Positions 1-7,358 of a DNA stretch of 15,093 nucleotides are shown piece by piece (within the stretch, counting starts at the first letter, position 1; the number at the start of each line of letters is the position of its first letter). The notes below the pieces were generated by a model that had not been told where the DNA came from, did not search any database, and was given only the letters and a program-made list of their open reading frames with translations. Source of the DNA: Bacteroidales bacterium UBA3764 (GTDB lineage Bacteria; Bacteroidota; Bacteroidia; Bacteroidales; UBA932); NCBI GenBank assembly GCA_002371115.1, contig DFFY01000102.1, positions 1 through 15,093 of the forward strand, in the 5' to 3' direction. The position numbers were made by a program, and so were the translations under genes.

Positions 1-1267
1 GGATATGGCAGAGGTCGAAGAGGAAAAATCCGTCGGCCTCTTTTTGCATGGTAGCCTTGATTTCCGGCAGCAGATCTCCCCTGCCTCCCTTCTCAAAGCC
101 TTTTTCGTTGCCGATGTCGGGGCCGCAGTAAAATTTAACGTCGCCGCATAGGCGTTTGCGGCCCAGCTTGGCGTATCCTTCCATGGTCTTTTCCGTATCT
201 CCGTGTATATTGGCCGCCGGGCAATACGCACCCAAAATCATGAAATCCAGAAGGTTGGCAAAGCCTGTGGCCTGATAGGCCGGCGTGGCCCAGGCAAAAG
301 TGGGCTCTTCGTTGGCAAGGTCATACTGCGGGCTGGTCCAGTTGACGCCGCTCCGGTAATACTCGCTGAACCAGGCTCCTACATACGCACCTATCGGCAG
401 GTCCGCACGGGTAGCATGGACCTTCTCCACGGCGCGGGCCACAAAATCGTGAATCACCTGGCAACGGAACGTGAGCCACTGGATTTCCAATTCATCCGGC
501 GTGCCTTCCAGGAAAATGTGACCGGGCTCCGCGAATACGGGCCAGCGCTCCGGTTCCCTGCAGATGTACCGGGAAAACTGCTGATACGCTTCCTTCGTGT
601 ATCCGGCATCCAGCGCATAGTCGTCATAGCGGCAACGGTCCATCACTATGCCGTCCAGGTCCTTGTAGGAGGCCAGGTCCTCCAGCATAGTGAGAAGAAA
701 ATTCTGCACGTCCGGGTTGGCCGGGTCCAGGAAACGACCGCCCAGCGTGGAGGCGTCTTTCGCATGGTTGACAAGATGGCCTTCAGCCGTATGGTCCACG
801 GCACACCAGCTTTGGAACGCAGGATGGTCATACACCATGCCATGTTCGATGCCCGGTCCTTTCCAGCCGCCCACCATCATGTTCACGCCGGCATGGACCT
901 TCAGGCCGGCCTTGTGACCGGCGTCAATAAACGCCTGCAAGTAGTCAAAGCGGGCCGTCCGCTCCCTAAGCACATAACCTTCGGGGCTCCAACCCGGAAT
1001 TTGCCTTAATTCCGGCGCCACGCGGCTCTTGAACAGGACATCGCCGGAGGTGGGACGCACCTCCACTACAATGTCCGTGAAGCCCATCTGTGCAATGCGT
1101 GCACAGTCTGTGGCAATGGAGTCCGCATCATTGGCATAACTGCCAAAATTGGCGCCGGCCTCTATCCAGATGAAACTGGGCTTCTGCACTCCCAGCCCGG
1201 AAGTGCAACTTATCAGTAGAAAAGCCCAAAGGCCACATAGAGCCGTGGAGATAACGTGTTTATTCAT
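1..1267 (-). CDS. GHL10-like glycoside hydrolase lipoprotein, C-terminus cut by window edge
   Basis: The frame is open from ATG at 1267 to the left edge (422 codons, no stop). Comparison with its paralogue at 3211-4593 suggests only about 20 C-terminal residues are missing. The N-terminus is a lipoprotein signal with lipobox LISC (Cys21). Shared blocks with the paralogue run through the whole length: FTDIVVEVRPT, RTARFDYLQAFIDAGH, FLDPANPDVQ, DGIVMDRCRYDD, LTFRCQVIHDFV, GAYVGAWFSEYY, SGVNWTSPQY, DFMILGAYC, CGPDIGN and GFFLFDLCHI. These resemble the (beta/alpha)8-barrel GHL10 family (PF02638, which includes E. coli DigH/YddW). The usual DDYFYP-type motif is DRCRY here, so the subfamily is divergent and the substrate unknown. 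Unlike the paralogue it has no Pro/Glu linker and no acidic residues just after the lipid Cys, so it may face the periplasm. A terminator at 1434-1462 separates it from the upstream operon. Confidence 0.85.
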   Translation of the reverse strand, partial: MNKHVISTALCGLWAFLLISCTSGLGVQKPSFIWIEAGANFGSYANDADSIATDCARIAQMGFTDIVVEVRPTSGDVLFKSRVAPELRQIPGWSPEGYVLRERTARFDYLQAFIDAGHKAGLKVHAGVNMMVGGWKGPGIEHGMVYDHPAFQSWCAVDHTAEGHLVNHAKDASTLGGRFLDPANPDVQNFLLTMLEDLASYKDLDGIVMDRCRYDDYALDAGYTKEAYQQFSRYICREPERWPVFAEPGHIFLEGTPDELEIQWLTFRCQVIHDFVARAVEKVHATRADLPIGAYVGAWFSEYYRSGVNWTSPQYDLANEEPTFAWATPAYQATGFANLLDFMILGAYCPAANIHGDTEKTMEGYAKLGRKRLCGDVKFYCGPDIGNEKGFEKGGRGDLLPEIKATMQKEADGFFLFDLCHI

Positions 1268-1307
1268 AGTCGATTACAGAAAATGCCTTACTCGGATTCA
1301 CCCAAGG

Positions 1308-1335
1308 CAATTATAACAAATACTTAATTATCAAA
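1308..1335 (-). promoter_or_regulatory. Weak candidate promoter for the downstream GHL10-like gene
   Basis: On the minus strand TATAATTG (1315-1308) matches the Bacteroidetes -7 box TAnnTTTG at all but one position. The nearest TTTG (1335-1332) is 16 nt upstream, shorter than the usual 19-21 nt. The AT-rich context and the terminator upstream make a promoter here likely, but the exact boxes are uncertain. Confidence 0.25.
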
Positions 1336-1340
1336 ACATT

Positions 1341-1354
1341 ACTTCCACGGAAGT
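1341..1354. promoter_or_regulatory. Palindrome ACTTCC-AC-GGAAGT, possible operator
   Basis: Perfect inverted repeat with 6-bp arms and a 2-nt centre, lying just upstream (minus-strand sense) of the AT-rich promoter-like stretch of the gene starting at 1267. Its half-site with flanks, TACTTCCA (1340-1347), recurs exactly at 13457-13464, overlapping the -33 box of the main operon promoter. A shared regulator site is possible but unproven. Confidence 0.3.
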
Positions 1355-1375
1355 CTGAGCGGCTGCTGCATTTCA

Positions 1376-1399
1376 CCGCCGTCCCTGTCAGGATGGCGG
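1376..1399. repeat. Imperfect inverted repeat (hairpin)
   Basis: CCGCC at 1376-1380 pairs with GGCGG at 1395-1399. After one mismatch, three more base pairs and a G-T wobble leave a four-base loop. It is not followed by a T-run on the minus strand, so it is not a standard terminator for the operon. It could be an mRNA-stabilising or leader hairpin, or chance. Confidence 0.4.
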
Positions 1400-1433
1400 C
1401 ATCTTTAAGGAATGTTCTGTGTTTTATGTTTTT

Positions 1434-1462
1434 AAAAAGCGCCGGCCACAAGGACCGGCGCC
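1434..1462 (-). terminator. Rho-independent terminator of the PUL operon
   Basis: GCGCCGG (1439-1445) pairs with CCGGCGC (1455-1461). The stem extends inward by CC/GG with one bulged A, closing a short ACAA loop. In minus-strand sense the stem is followed directly by TTTTT (1438-1434). It lies about 20 nt past the stop codon of the last operon gene (stop 1484-1482). This is a strong intrinsic terminator and marks the end of the main transcription unit. Confidence 0.8.
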
Positions 1463-1481
1463 CACAATAAGCTATATCAGT

Positions 1482-3206
1482 TTACAGTTTAGGGAAACGT
1501 ACCTTTGCCAGATGACCCTGGGAAGAGTCCACAAAGTAAACGACAAGGTCATTACCGTCCACTATAGGGAGTACATCCACCGAGCTGTTCTCCGTACCGC
1601 CGGAAATGATCTGGCCTTCCAGATTATCATAGACAGCCTTACTGATGATATCGACATTTGCGGGATCAGTAACGTCTGCAATCCAGAGATAGGAAGGCAT
1701 TCCCCAGCCTTGATCCCACCAGGTGTATCCCATCTGCATGAATGCAAGGATCTTCTTGCCATTCCAAGTGGTTACGTGCATGCCCTCAGGACCTCCACCC
1801 CAGTCACCGGCACCCTCAACAGCAACACTCCAGTCTGTGCCATTGTAATAGTTTACATTGTACAGGCCGTCATATCCGCCATAGAAGAAACCGTCGGAAG
1901 CGCTGGGACCAGCAGCCACAAAGACGGCACGGTTAGACTCCCACAGATCGTCGGAAAGCGCAGGAGTAGTGAGAGCCCAGCCCTTATCCGGATTATTTAC
2001 CACGGGATTCCATTCATTGTAATAGGATTCAGCAGCCTTGCCACCATTGATGCTCCAATAGAGGGTATAGGAAAGACCGCCATCGGAGATTACACCACCA
2101 TACATTGCGGTCACAATGCCGTTTCCGAACACATTGCCCTTGGCCGCCACTTTGTCAATACCGGTGGAACCGCTCCAGGCATCGTTGACAAAATGAATCA
2201 GATGGACCGGATTGGCCAGGTTCTTATCATCGGCCTTGACTGCATATACTTCATAGAGCGCACCATTCACACCAAGATTGGCGAACAGGAGATTCCCTTC
2301 ATCGTCATTGGCGATACACTGTACAGGAAGATCGCCGGTTTCCAATTTGCCGTTGAACTTGCCCGTTGCAGGATCAACGGTATGCACGGCAACGCCGTCG
2401 CAGACAAGAAGTTTGCCATCAAACAAAGCTACGCTGGCTGTGGCAGCGTCGGCAACATTGAAGTCCTCTCCGAGAAGCGTCTGCCATTCAAGCTTGGAAT
2501 GACCTTCCTGGGCCAGGTAGAAGCGAGTCACCATATCCGTAGTTTCGTCGGTAGGCTTGCCTTCATCGTCCAGAACGGGGACCTGAATTTCAGGCAGGGT
2601 GAACTTCACGTAAGCGGTACGGGCATCGTAGTCGGTGTTGGCGGCCACATTGAAAGCAAGGGCAATCGTGTGGGCATCCTTGTCCTCCTTGATTTCCACG
2701 GGAGCCCAAGGGAAGGCTTCGTTGGCACCGTCATACTTCTTGATGGTAACATCCATATTGGTGAGAATGTTCAGGTTGTACTTGCCACCGGCAACACCTA
2801 TGGTAGGCGTTTCCTCCTCATTGTCCGGAAGGAACACCAGCCCCTGGAAGAACAGGATGCTCTCGGTGGTAGCACCGGCCTTGAGGTTCAACTGTACCAG
2901 GCGTCCTACCTCTTCCTCGGGCAGCCCTTGGAAGGTCACTTTCAGTTCCACACCGTCAGCGGCCTCACCTTTTTCCTTGGCAAGGACGGCACCGGACTCG
3001 GAACCGTAGGGATAGCTCAGGGTGGCGGTCCAAGCCTTAGCGGCATTGAACTTCACCGTGTAGATGGAAGACTCGCCAGCCACATCCACAATCTTGGGAG
3101 TGGAGAGCGTGAGATCCGGAACCGTAGGGGTAGGATCAGGAGTGTTCTTGTTGCAAGCCACTACAGTGACGAGGGCTGCAGCGATCAGATAAAGAACTTT
3201 TTTCAT
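1482..3206 (-). CDS. PUL outer-membrane lipoprotein with BACON-like domains and propeller-like C-terminus
   Basis: 574 aa. The signal peptide ends in a lipobox VVAC (Cys18). Next come a Pro/Thr/Asp linker and two beta-rich repeats (about 32-120 and 132-233), each ending in a phrase like ILFFQG or RFYLAQEG, typical of BACON-like carbohydrate-binding modules. The C-terminal half (about 245-574) has repeated short beta phrases (DDEGNLLFANLGVNG, GGYDGLYNVNYYNG, SYLWIADVTDPANV) that look like a beta-propeller. This half is related to that of the lipoprotein at 5621-7357: both carry DDxGNLxxAN followed by a LLHTF/LIHFV strand. It is probably a surface glycan-binding protein in the SusE/SusF role. 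The acidic Asp close to the lipid Cys is compatible with surface exposure. It is the last gene of the operon, 4 nt after the GHL10-like gene, and a terminator follows. The exact family name is uncertain (DUF4623-like). Confidence 0.85.
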   Translation of the reverse strand: MKKVLYLIAAALVTVVACNKNTPDPTPTVPDLTLSTPKIVDVAGESSIYTVKFNAAKAWTATLSYPYGSESGAVLAKEKGEAADGVELKVTFQGLPEEEVGRLVQLNLKAGATTESILFFQGLVFLPDNEEETPTIGVAGGKYNLNILTNMDVTIKKYDGANEAFPWAPVEIKEDKDAHTIALAFNVAANTDYDARTAYVKFTLPEIQVPVLDDEGKPTDETTDMVTRFYLAQEGHSKLEWQTLLGEDFNVADAATASVALFDGKLLVCDGVAVHTVDPATGKFNGKLETGDLPVQCIANDDEGNLLFANLGVNGALYEVYAVKADDKNLANPVHLIHFVNDAWSGSTGIDKVAAKGNVFGNGIVTAMYGGVISDGGLSYTLYWSINGGKAAESYYNEWNPVVNNPDKGWALTTPALSDDLWESNRAVFVAAGPSASDGFFYGGYDGLYNVNYYNGTDWSVAVEGAGDWGGGPEGMHVTTWNGKKILAFMQMGYTWWDQGWGMPSYLWIADVTDPANVDIISKAVYDNLEGQIISGGTENSSVDVLPIVDGNDLVVYFVDSSQGHLAKVRFPKL

Positions 3207-3210
3207 AATG

Positions 3211-4593
3211 TTAATTGGTTAAAGTGTTAAGGTAATTGGTGAATGCGTTTTTAAACGGAGTCCAGTAGCTGAACATCCGTATGTGGCACAAATCAAAGAC
3301 AAAATAGCCGTCCGCCGCGTTGATGCATGCATCAACCGTTTTGGGAATATAAGCGCTCTTGCCGCCGTTTTCCCACCCGGTGGGATTTCCCACGTCCGGT
3401 CCGCCCGCAAACTCGGTGTCGCCCATCAGCAGACTCCTGGCGCGGGTGCAGAAGCCCTGCATAGTCCATTCCGTAGTTCCATAAATGCTGGACGACGCTG
3501 CATAACAGCCCAGCAGCATGAAGTCACAATGGTCTGCAAAGCCATACTTATGGTACTCGCTATTGGCCCAGCGAGGATAGGCCTTGTGCGTCTGGTAACG
3601 CGGACTGGCCCAGTTGACGCCGGAAGGATAATAGGACGAGTACCAAGCCCCCACATACACGCCAAAGTGAACGTCGGGATTCACGCCATGAACGGCGTCC
3701 GCAGCCCTTTCCACAAAGTCGTGGATGGTCTTGACGCGGAACGTGAGCCAAGCATACTGGTCATCTCCCATTGCAGTGGGAACATCCTCCACCCCCGCCT
3801 CGAACACAGGCCATTTGGCGGGCTCATGTCCAAGATACTCTACGAACTTCTGATGCGAAACTTCGGAGAAGTCGCTCTGCAGACCGGCATCGGAATAGCG
3901 GCAACGGTCCAGGACAATGCCGTCCACATCGTAGACGGCCAGCTCCTTCAGAAGTGACAGCAGATACGCCTGCACATCGTCATTAGCCGGGTTCAGGAAC
4001 ACCGTTCCCTGTACACCGTCGTAATAGGCGCTCCGCAGACCATCGGCCGTATAATCCGTGGAAGCCCAGGAGGCAGGGATGTCGCCGGTAAAGATGGGGC
4101 CTTCGCTCTCCAGCCCGTAATATCCGCCATAACCGCCCACGAAGGTGTTAATAGCGGCATGGACACGCAGCCCGGCGGCATGGCCGGCGTCGATGAACGC
4201 CTGCAGATAGTCGAAGGTGGCCGTACGCTCAATGAAACGATAACTGCTCCCTACCCATGCAGCAAGCCGACGCGCCTGGGGTGCCACGTCCGAAGACCAC
4301 AGCACCGTTCCCTCCGTCGGGCGCACGTCCACCACGATGTCCGTGAAACCGCAGTCGGCCACCTGCTTGAGTTCCTTCGCGATATACGCCTTGTCATTGG
4401 CATAATAGCGGAAGTTGGCCGATGCGTCTATCCAAACGTAACGGGGCTTGGCCTGCGGTGCCGGAGTAGGTTCCGGTTCCACCGGCGTAACCGAACCGGG
4501 GTCAGGTTCCGGTTCAGGCGCGGGCGCAGGCGTATCCGGCCGTGTGCAACACACAAGCGAAAGCGCAAGCAGTACCGTCCACCATTTTTTCAT
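3211..4593 (-). CDS. GHL10-like glycoside hydrolase lipoprotein
   Basis: 460 aa. A signal peptide with CC at 15-16 (probable lipidation site) is followed by a low-complexity Pro/Glu/Ala linker (about 20-50) and a TIM-barrel-like domain (51-460). Conserved blocks: YVWIDASANFRYYAND, FTDIVVDVRPTEG, TFDYLQAFIDAGH, FLNPANDDVQ, DGIVLDRCRYSD (224-235), LTFRVKTIHDFV, GVYVGAWYSSYY, GVNWASPRY, DFMLLGCYA, GGPDVGN, FVFDLCHI. The fold assignment is to the GHL10/PF02638 group by pattern. The characterised relative DigH cleaves denuded peptidoglycan glycan. The usual second Asp of the DDYxYP motif is Arg here, as in the paralogue at 1-1267, so the substrate may differ. The long linker suggests reach away from the outer membrane. 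The start ATG lies 5 nt after the phosphodiester glycosidase stop. Confidence 0.88.
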   Translation of the reverse strand: MKKWWTVLLALSLVCCTRPDTPAPAPEPEPDPGSVTPVEPEPTPAPQAKPRYVWIDASANFRYYANDKAYIAKELKQVADCGFTDIVVDVRPTEGTVLWSSDVAPQARRLAAWVGSSYRFIERTATFDYLQAFIDAGHAAGLRVHAAINTFVGGYGGYYGLESEGPIFTGDIPASWASTDYTADGLRSAYYDGVQGTVFLNPANDDVQAYLLSLLKELAVYDVDGIVLDRCRYSDAGLQSDFSEVSHQKFVEYLGHEPAKWPVFEAGVEDVPTAMGDDQYAWLTFRVKTIHDFVERAADAVHGVNPDVHFGVYVGAWYSSYYPSGVNWASPRYQTHKAYPRWANSEYHKYGFADHCDFMLLGCYAASSSIYGTTEWTMQGFCTRARSLLMGDTEFAGGPDVGNPTGWENGGKSAYIPKTVDACINAADGYFVFDLCHIRMFSYWTPFKNAFTNYLNTLTN

Positions 4594-4598
4594 AGGCG

Positions 4599-5624
4599 CT
4601 ATTTAATATAGATGCAACTTCCCACGGAACGCTGCGTTCCATCCGTGGGTTGAACCGTTTCTATACCATTCACGAGCAGGCAGGTGGAACCGCCGCCGTC
4701 CAGGTTCACAGCGTCCGTACAACCAAAGTCCAGCAGGATTTTGGCCACGTTCTCCGTGGAATAGCCAAAGACTCCTTCCGTCTTCTCGCGGCCTTCGCAC
4801 ACAAAGAGCACCAGCTTCTTGTCGGCCGTTACGCCAATGGCGGTACGCGGGTCCGGATTGACGCAGTTGACGTCGTGGTCTCCGGGCAGGCACTCAAAGC
4901 GCCAGGTGTTGCGCACCTGCCTGTCCTTGACGAGCACCGGACCTGCGCCAATGGCAGTCTTGGCCTCAAAGAGGGCCCCCGCTGACGGGAATGTAGCGCT
5001 GGGCGTTGCCTGCGGCGTACTTCCATAGCCATTCTCCGCAGGGTTCTGATAGATGTAGTGATGCTCCATGTCGGAGAAGTATGTCCAGGAAGCCTCTATC
5101 TTGCCATCGGCATGCTCAATGAAGGCCGCTTTGGTGGGATAGTAGAGCGTTACCCAGTCTTCTGACGCATAATTGATGTTGGGCGAGAGCAATTCCCCGT
5201 TTTCCACAGCGATGCTGGCCGGATAGTTGATACCGGAATCCGAATAGAAGAAACCGCCGTTCATCACCAGGACGGGACTTCCCTTGTCGTTATACACCTG
5301 CGTGGGCGTTTTCAAGGCATCCTCACTGCCGTCCAACTCCGGGTCCCGCAGTCCCCATACATGCCAAGAAGTTTGCGTAAGGTCCACCGTGGCAATATAG
5401 GCCTCTGCCTTCTTCCCCTTCAGTTTGGCGGGAGAATGGTAGATTTTCACGTATGCGGGAAGGGTACCATACCGCCCGTCCGTGATTTCTTCCCACGGAG
5501 CGTCATCGGCATCGGGGTCATCCCAGGGCCATACATCGGGGATGCCGCTCCCCTGCTTGTTGCAACCACAGGCGGTAGCCACCAAAGCCAGCGCTACACC
5601 TGTCATATAGAATAGCTTTCTCAT
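4599..5624 (-). CDS. Phosphodiester glycosidase (NAGPA-domain) lipoprotein
   Basis: 341 aa. Signal peptide with Cys19/Cys21 as possible lipidation sites, then an acidic, Trp-rich stretch (31-50, DDPDADD) that could act as a surface-export signal. The domain (about 60-341) carries the family signatures MNGGFF (121-126), AIGAGPVLV (224-232), DPRTAIG (258-264) and DAVNLDGGGST (304-314). These are hallmarks of the phosphodiester glycosidase family (PF09992), whose founding enzyme removes GlcNAc from GlcNAc-1-phosphodiesters. In a PUL this predicts cleavage of sugar-1-phosphate diesters in the glycan or in a glycan linkage. The start ATG overlaps the upstream gene's stop in ATGA (5624-5621), a sign of translational coupling. 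The sugar specificity cannot be read from the sequence. Confidence 0.92.
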   Translation of the reverse strand: MRKLFYMTGVALALVATACGCNKQGSGIPDVWPWDDPDADDAPWEEITDGRYGTLPAYVKIYHSPAKLKGKKAEAYIATVDLTQTSWHVWGLRDPELDGSEDALKTPTQVYNDKGSPVLVMNGGFFYSDSGINYPASIAVENGELLSPNINYASEDWVTLYYPTKAAFIEHADGKIEASWTYFSDMEHHYIYQNPAENGYGSTPQATPSATFPSAGALFEAKTAIGAGPVLVKDRQVRNTWRFECLPGDHDVNCVNPDPRTAIGVTADKKLVLFVCEGREKTEGVFGYSTENVAKILLDFGCTDAVNLDGGGSTCLLVNGIETVQPTDGTQRSVGSCIYIK

Positions 5625-7357
5625 ATCTCGAAACAGTCTGCTACGTAGGCGCCAATCACCTGCGTATGATGGTCATAATAATACAGATACATGCGATAAC
5701 CGTCCACGGAAGGAACCAGAACCACATCGCCGGAAGCGCCGGTAGGTTCATTGCGGGCCCCCTTCTGGTAGATGGCCAGGTTGTCATTGCCCATGAGCAG
5801 GCGGGCAGCGGCAGGGTCCGTTGCGTCATACAGGCGGAGCTTGGGCCGGATGTCCCACTGCGGGAAGTGACTCACGGCAAAGAGCGTCAGATAAGGCGTA
5901 CCATTGAACACCTTGTGATCCAGGCAGTTGGGATTCACGCCCCAGTTACCTACCAGGTCCAGCCAATGGTCACGGTCCTTGGCGTCGATGTAATGCAGGA
6001 TATAGCAGTCCGCGCTCTCGCTGGTCACAGAAGGATCCACGTTGCCTTCATAATAGTCAATGAACCAGCCGTCCTTGTCCGGGTTCTCAGAGGCGGGACA
6101 CACCGTAGCGATGTTTACGGGAGCAGCGCCCCAGCCCATGCCCAAAGTGGCAAAGTTCTTTGTCTTCACCTCGCTAACCTGTCCATCGCGCACCAGCAGG
6201 TACACCACCTCAGAAGAAGTAGTGACCCCGGCTATGCCTTCTGCCGTAAGGGCGATGCAGGCATCCTTCTTGACATTTCCGGAGACTTTGATACGGTGGC
6301 CGACCGGCGTCATGGCCGGATTCGTAAACGTGTGCAACAGTACGGGTGCGTCGGTGACGGAAGACGTCACATAAATGTTCACGTCCTGGGCATCCATGCC
6401 GCCGGCAGCAAAGTTGGCGATGACCAGGTTGCCGGCATCGTCACTGGTAAGACAGTCTGCAACAGCGCTTCCGAGGTTGATTTGCCCCTTCTTGGCACCG
6501 GTGAAGGTATCCAGGTATACCGGAGTACGGCCATTGCCCAGGCCTACGATAACGTAGGTGCCAATACCGGCCAACGAGACAAAGGAGTCGTCCGTGTACG
6601 GCGGCAGGCCGGCCATGGTCTCCGGGTCCACATTGAATAGACGCGCAACAGATGCTTCACGCATGCCGGAGCCCAGCAGGCTGGGAATCCCCTGCTCCAC
6701 GGTATAGGTCCGCTCGGTAACGCCGTCGTGGGCCTGTACCGTTACGGTTGCGCCGGTATTCAGGTTGTATTTGGTCTTCTCGTTATAGACCTTGCCATTC
6801 ACTTTCAGCAGCTTGGCATGCGGCGTAACCTGGCCGGAGACCTGCACGGCGGAAAGGTCCTCCAGATAAGGAATCAGGATTTTGGACGATTCTTCATAGA
6901 TGATGCCGGATGTCTTTACATCCTCCACCATCAGGGCCACCAGGGCGCAGTTGGAGGATTTGGCACGCTTGCCGATTATGGTAATCTCCCGGGAATTGCC
7001 CTTGGGGTCCGTAAGCGTAAACTTGTTTTCCTCCGTCAGGTCCAGCACACCCAGTTTGGGGCTGATTTTGTAATTGGGCTGCAATTCCGCCTGGACACGC
7101 AGCTTCATCATGTAGATGAGCGTTTCCTCGTTGGAGATTTCCGGGTAATAGTACGGAATGGGAATCTCCAGGTAAGAGGCGTCCGGATCGGTAACGGTAA
7201 GTTTGGCCAGTTCCTGGCCCGCATACGGACCCTCCACCAGGATGGCGGTAAGACTGGTCAGTCCCTGCCGCTCTGCGGTGGGCTCCACATATTCAGGCTT
7301 GTGGCAGGAAGCAAGTGCCACAAGCGCAGCGGAAAAGATATACAGATACTTTTTCAT
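5621..7357 (-). CDS. SusE/F-position PUL lipoprotein, DUF5018-like N-terminus and propeller-like C-terminus
   Basis: 578 aa from the ATG at 7357. An in-frame ATG at 7375 would overlap the susD-like gene by 17 nt and push the signal peptide inward, so MKKYLYIFSAALVALASC (lipobox ASC, Cys18) is the better start, one nucleotide after the SusD stop. The N-terminal half (about 25-225) contains two beta-sandwich-like repeats with phrases such as ITIIGKR and RTYTVEQG, resembling DUF5018-type PUL proteins. The C-terminal half (about 235-578) contains propeller-like repeats (DDAGNLVIANFAAGG, LGMGWGAAPVNIATV) related to the lipoprotein at 1482-3206. Sitting right after SusD, it is probably a surface glycan-binding protein. 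Family names are from memory and moderately certain; the positional role is firmer. Confidence 0.85.
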   Translation of the reverse strand: MKKYLYIFSAALVALASCHKPEYVEPTAERQGLTSLTAILVEGPYAGQELAKLTVTDPDASYLEIPIPYYYPEISNEETLIYMMKLRVQAELQPNYKISPKLGVLDLTEENKFTLTDPKGNSREITIIGKRAKSSNCALVALMVEDVKTSGIIYEESSKILIPYLEDLSAVQVSGQVTPHAKLLKVNGKVYNEKTKYNLNTGATVTVQAHDGVTERTYTVEQGIPSLLGSGMREASVARLFNVDPETMAGLPPYTDDSFVSLAGIGTYVIVGLGNGRTPVYLDTFTGAKKGQINLGSAVADCLTSDDAGNLVIANFAAGGMDAQDVNIYVTSSVTDAPVLLHTFTNPAMTPVGHRIKVSGNVKKDACIALTAEGIAGVTTSSEVVYLLVRDGQVSEVKTKNFATLGMGWGAAPVNIATVCPASENPDKDGWFIDYYEGNVDPSVTSESADCYILHYIDAKDRDHWLDLVGNWGVNPNCLDHKVFNGTPYLTLFAVSHFPQWDIRPKLRLYDATDPAAARLLMGNDNLAIYQKGARNEPTGASGDVVLVPSVDGYRMYLYYYDHHTQVIGAYVADCFEI

Positions 7358-7358
7358 A

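Larger units (their letters stand above)
1268..1433. other. Intergenic region with two inverted repeats
   Basis: Non-coding gap between the operon terminator and the downstream GHL10-like gene. It holds a perfect 6-bp-arm palindrome (ACTTCC-AC-GGAAGT, 1341-1354), a longer imperfect hairpin (1376-1399) and an AT-rich stretch (1308-1340) that could carry a promoter for the gene starting at 1267. No ORF with coding character was seen. Confidence 0.6.

Noticed and set aside
1310..1334. TTGATA and TATAAT hexamers (minus strand) resembling a sigma-70 promoter
   Set aside because: The spacer is only 13 nt and Bacteroidetes do not use this consensus. Only the TAnnTTTG-like reading was kept, at low confidence.
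1419..3230. 603-codon open frame on the plus strand opposite the BACON-like lipoprotein gene
   Set aside because: It mirrors the minus-strand gene, has no signal or recognisable family pattern, and crosses the terminator hairpin. It is a shadow of the GC-biased third codon positions.
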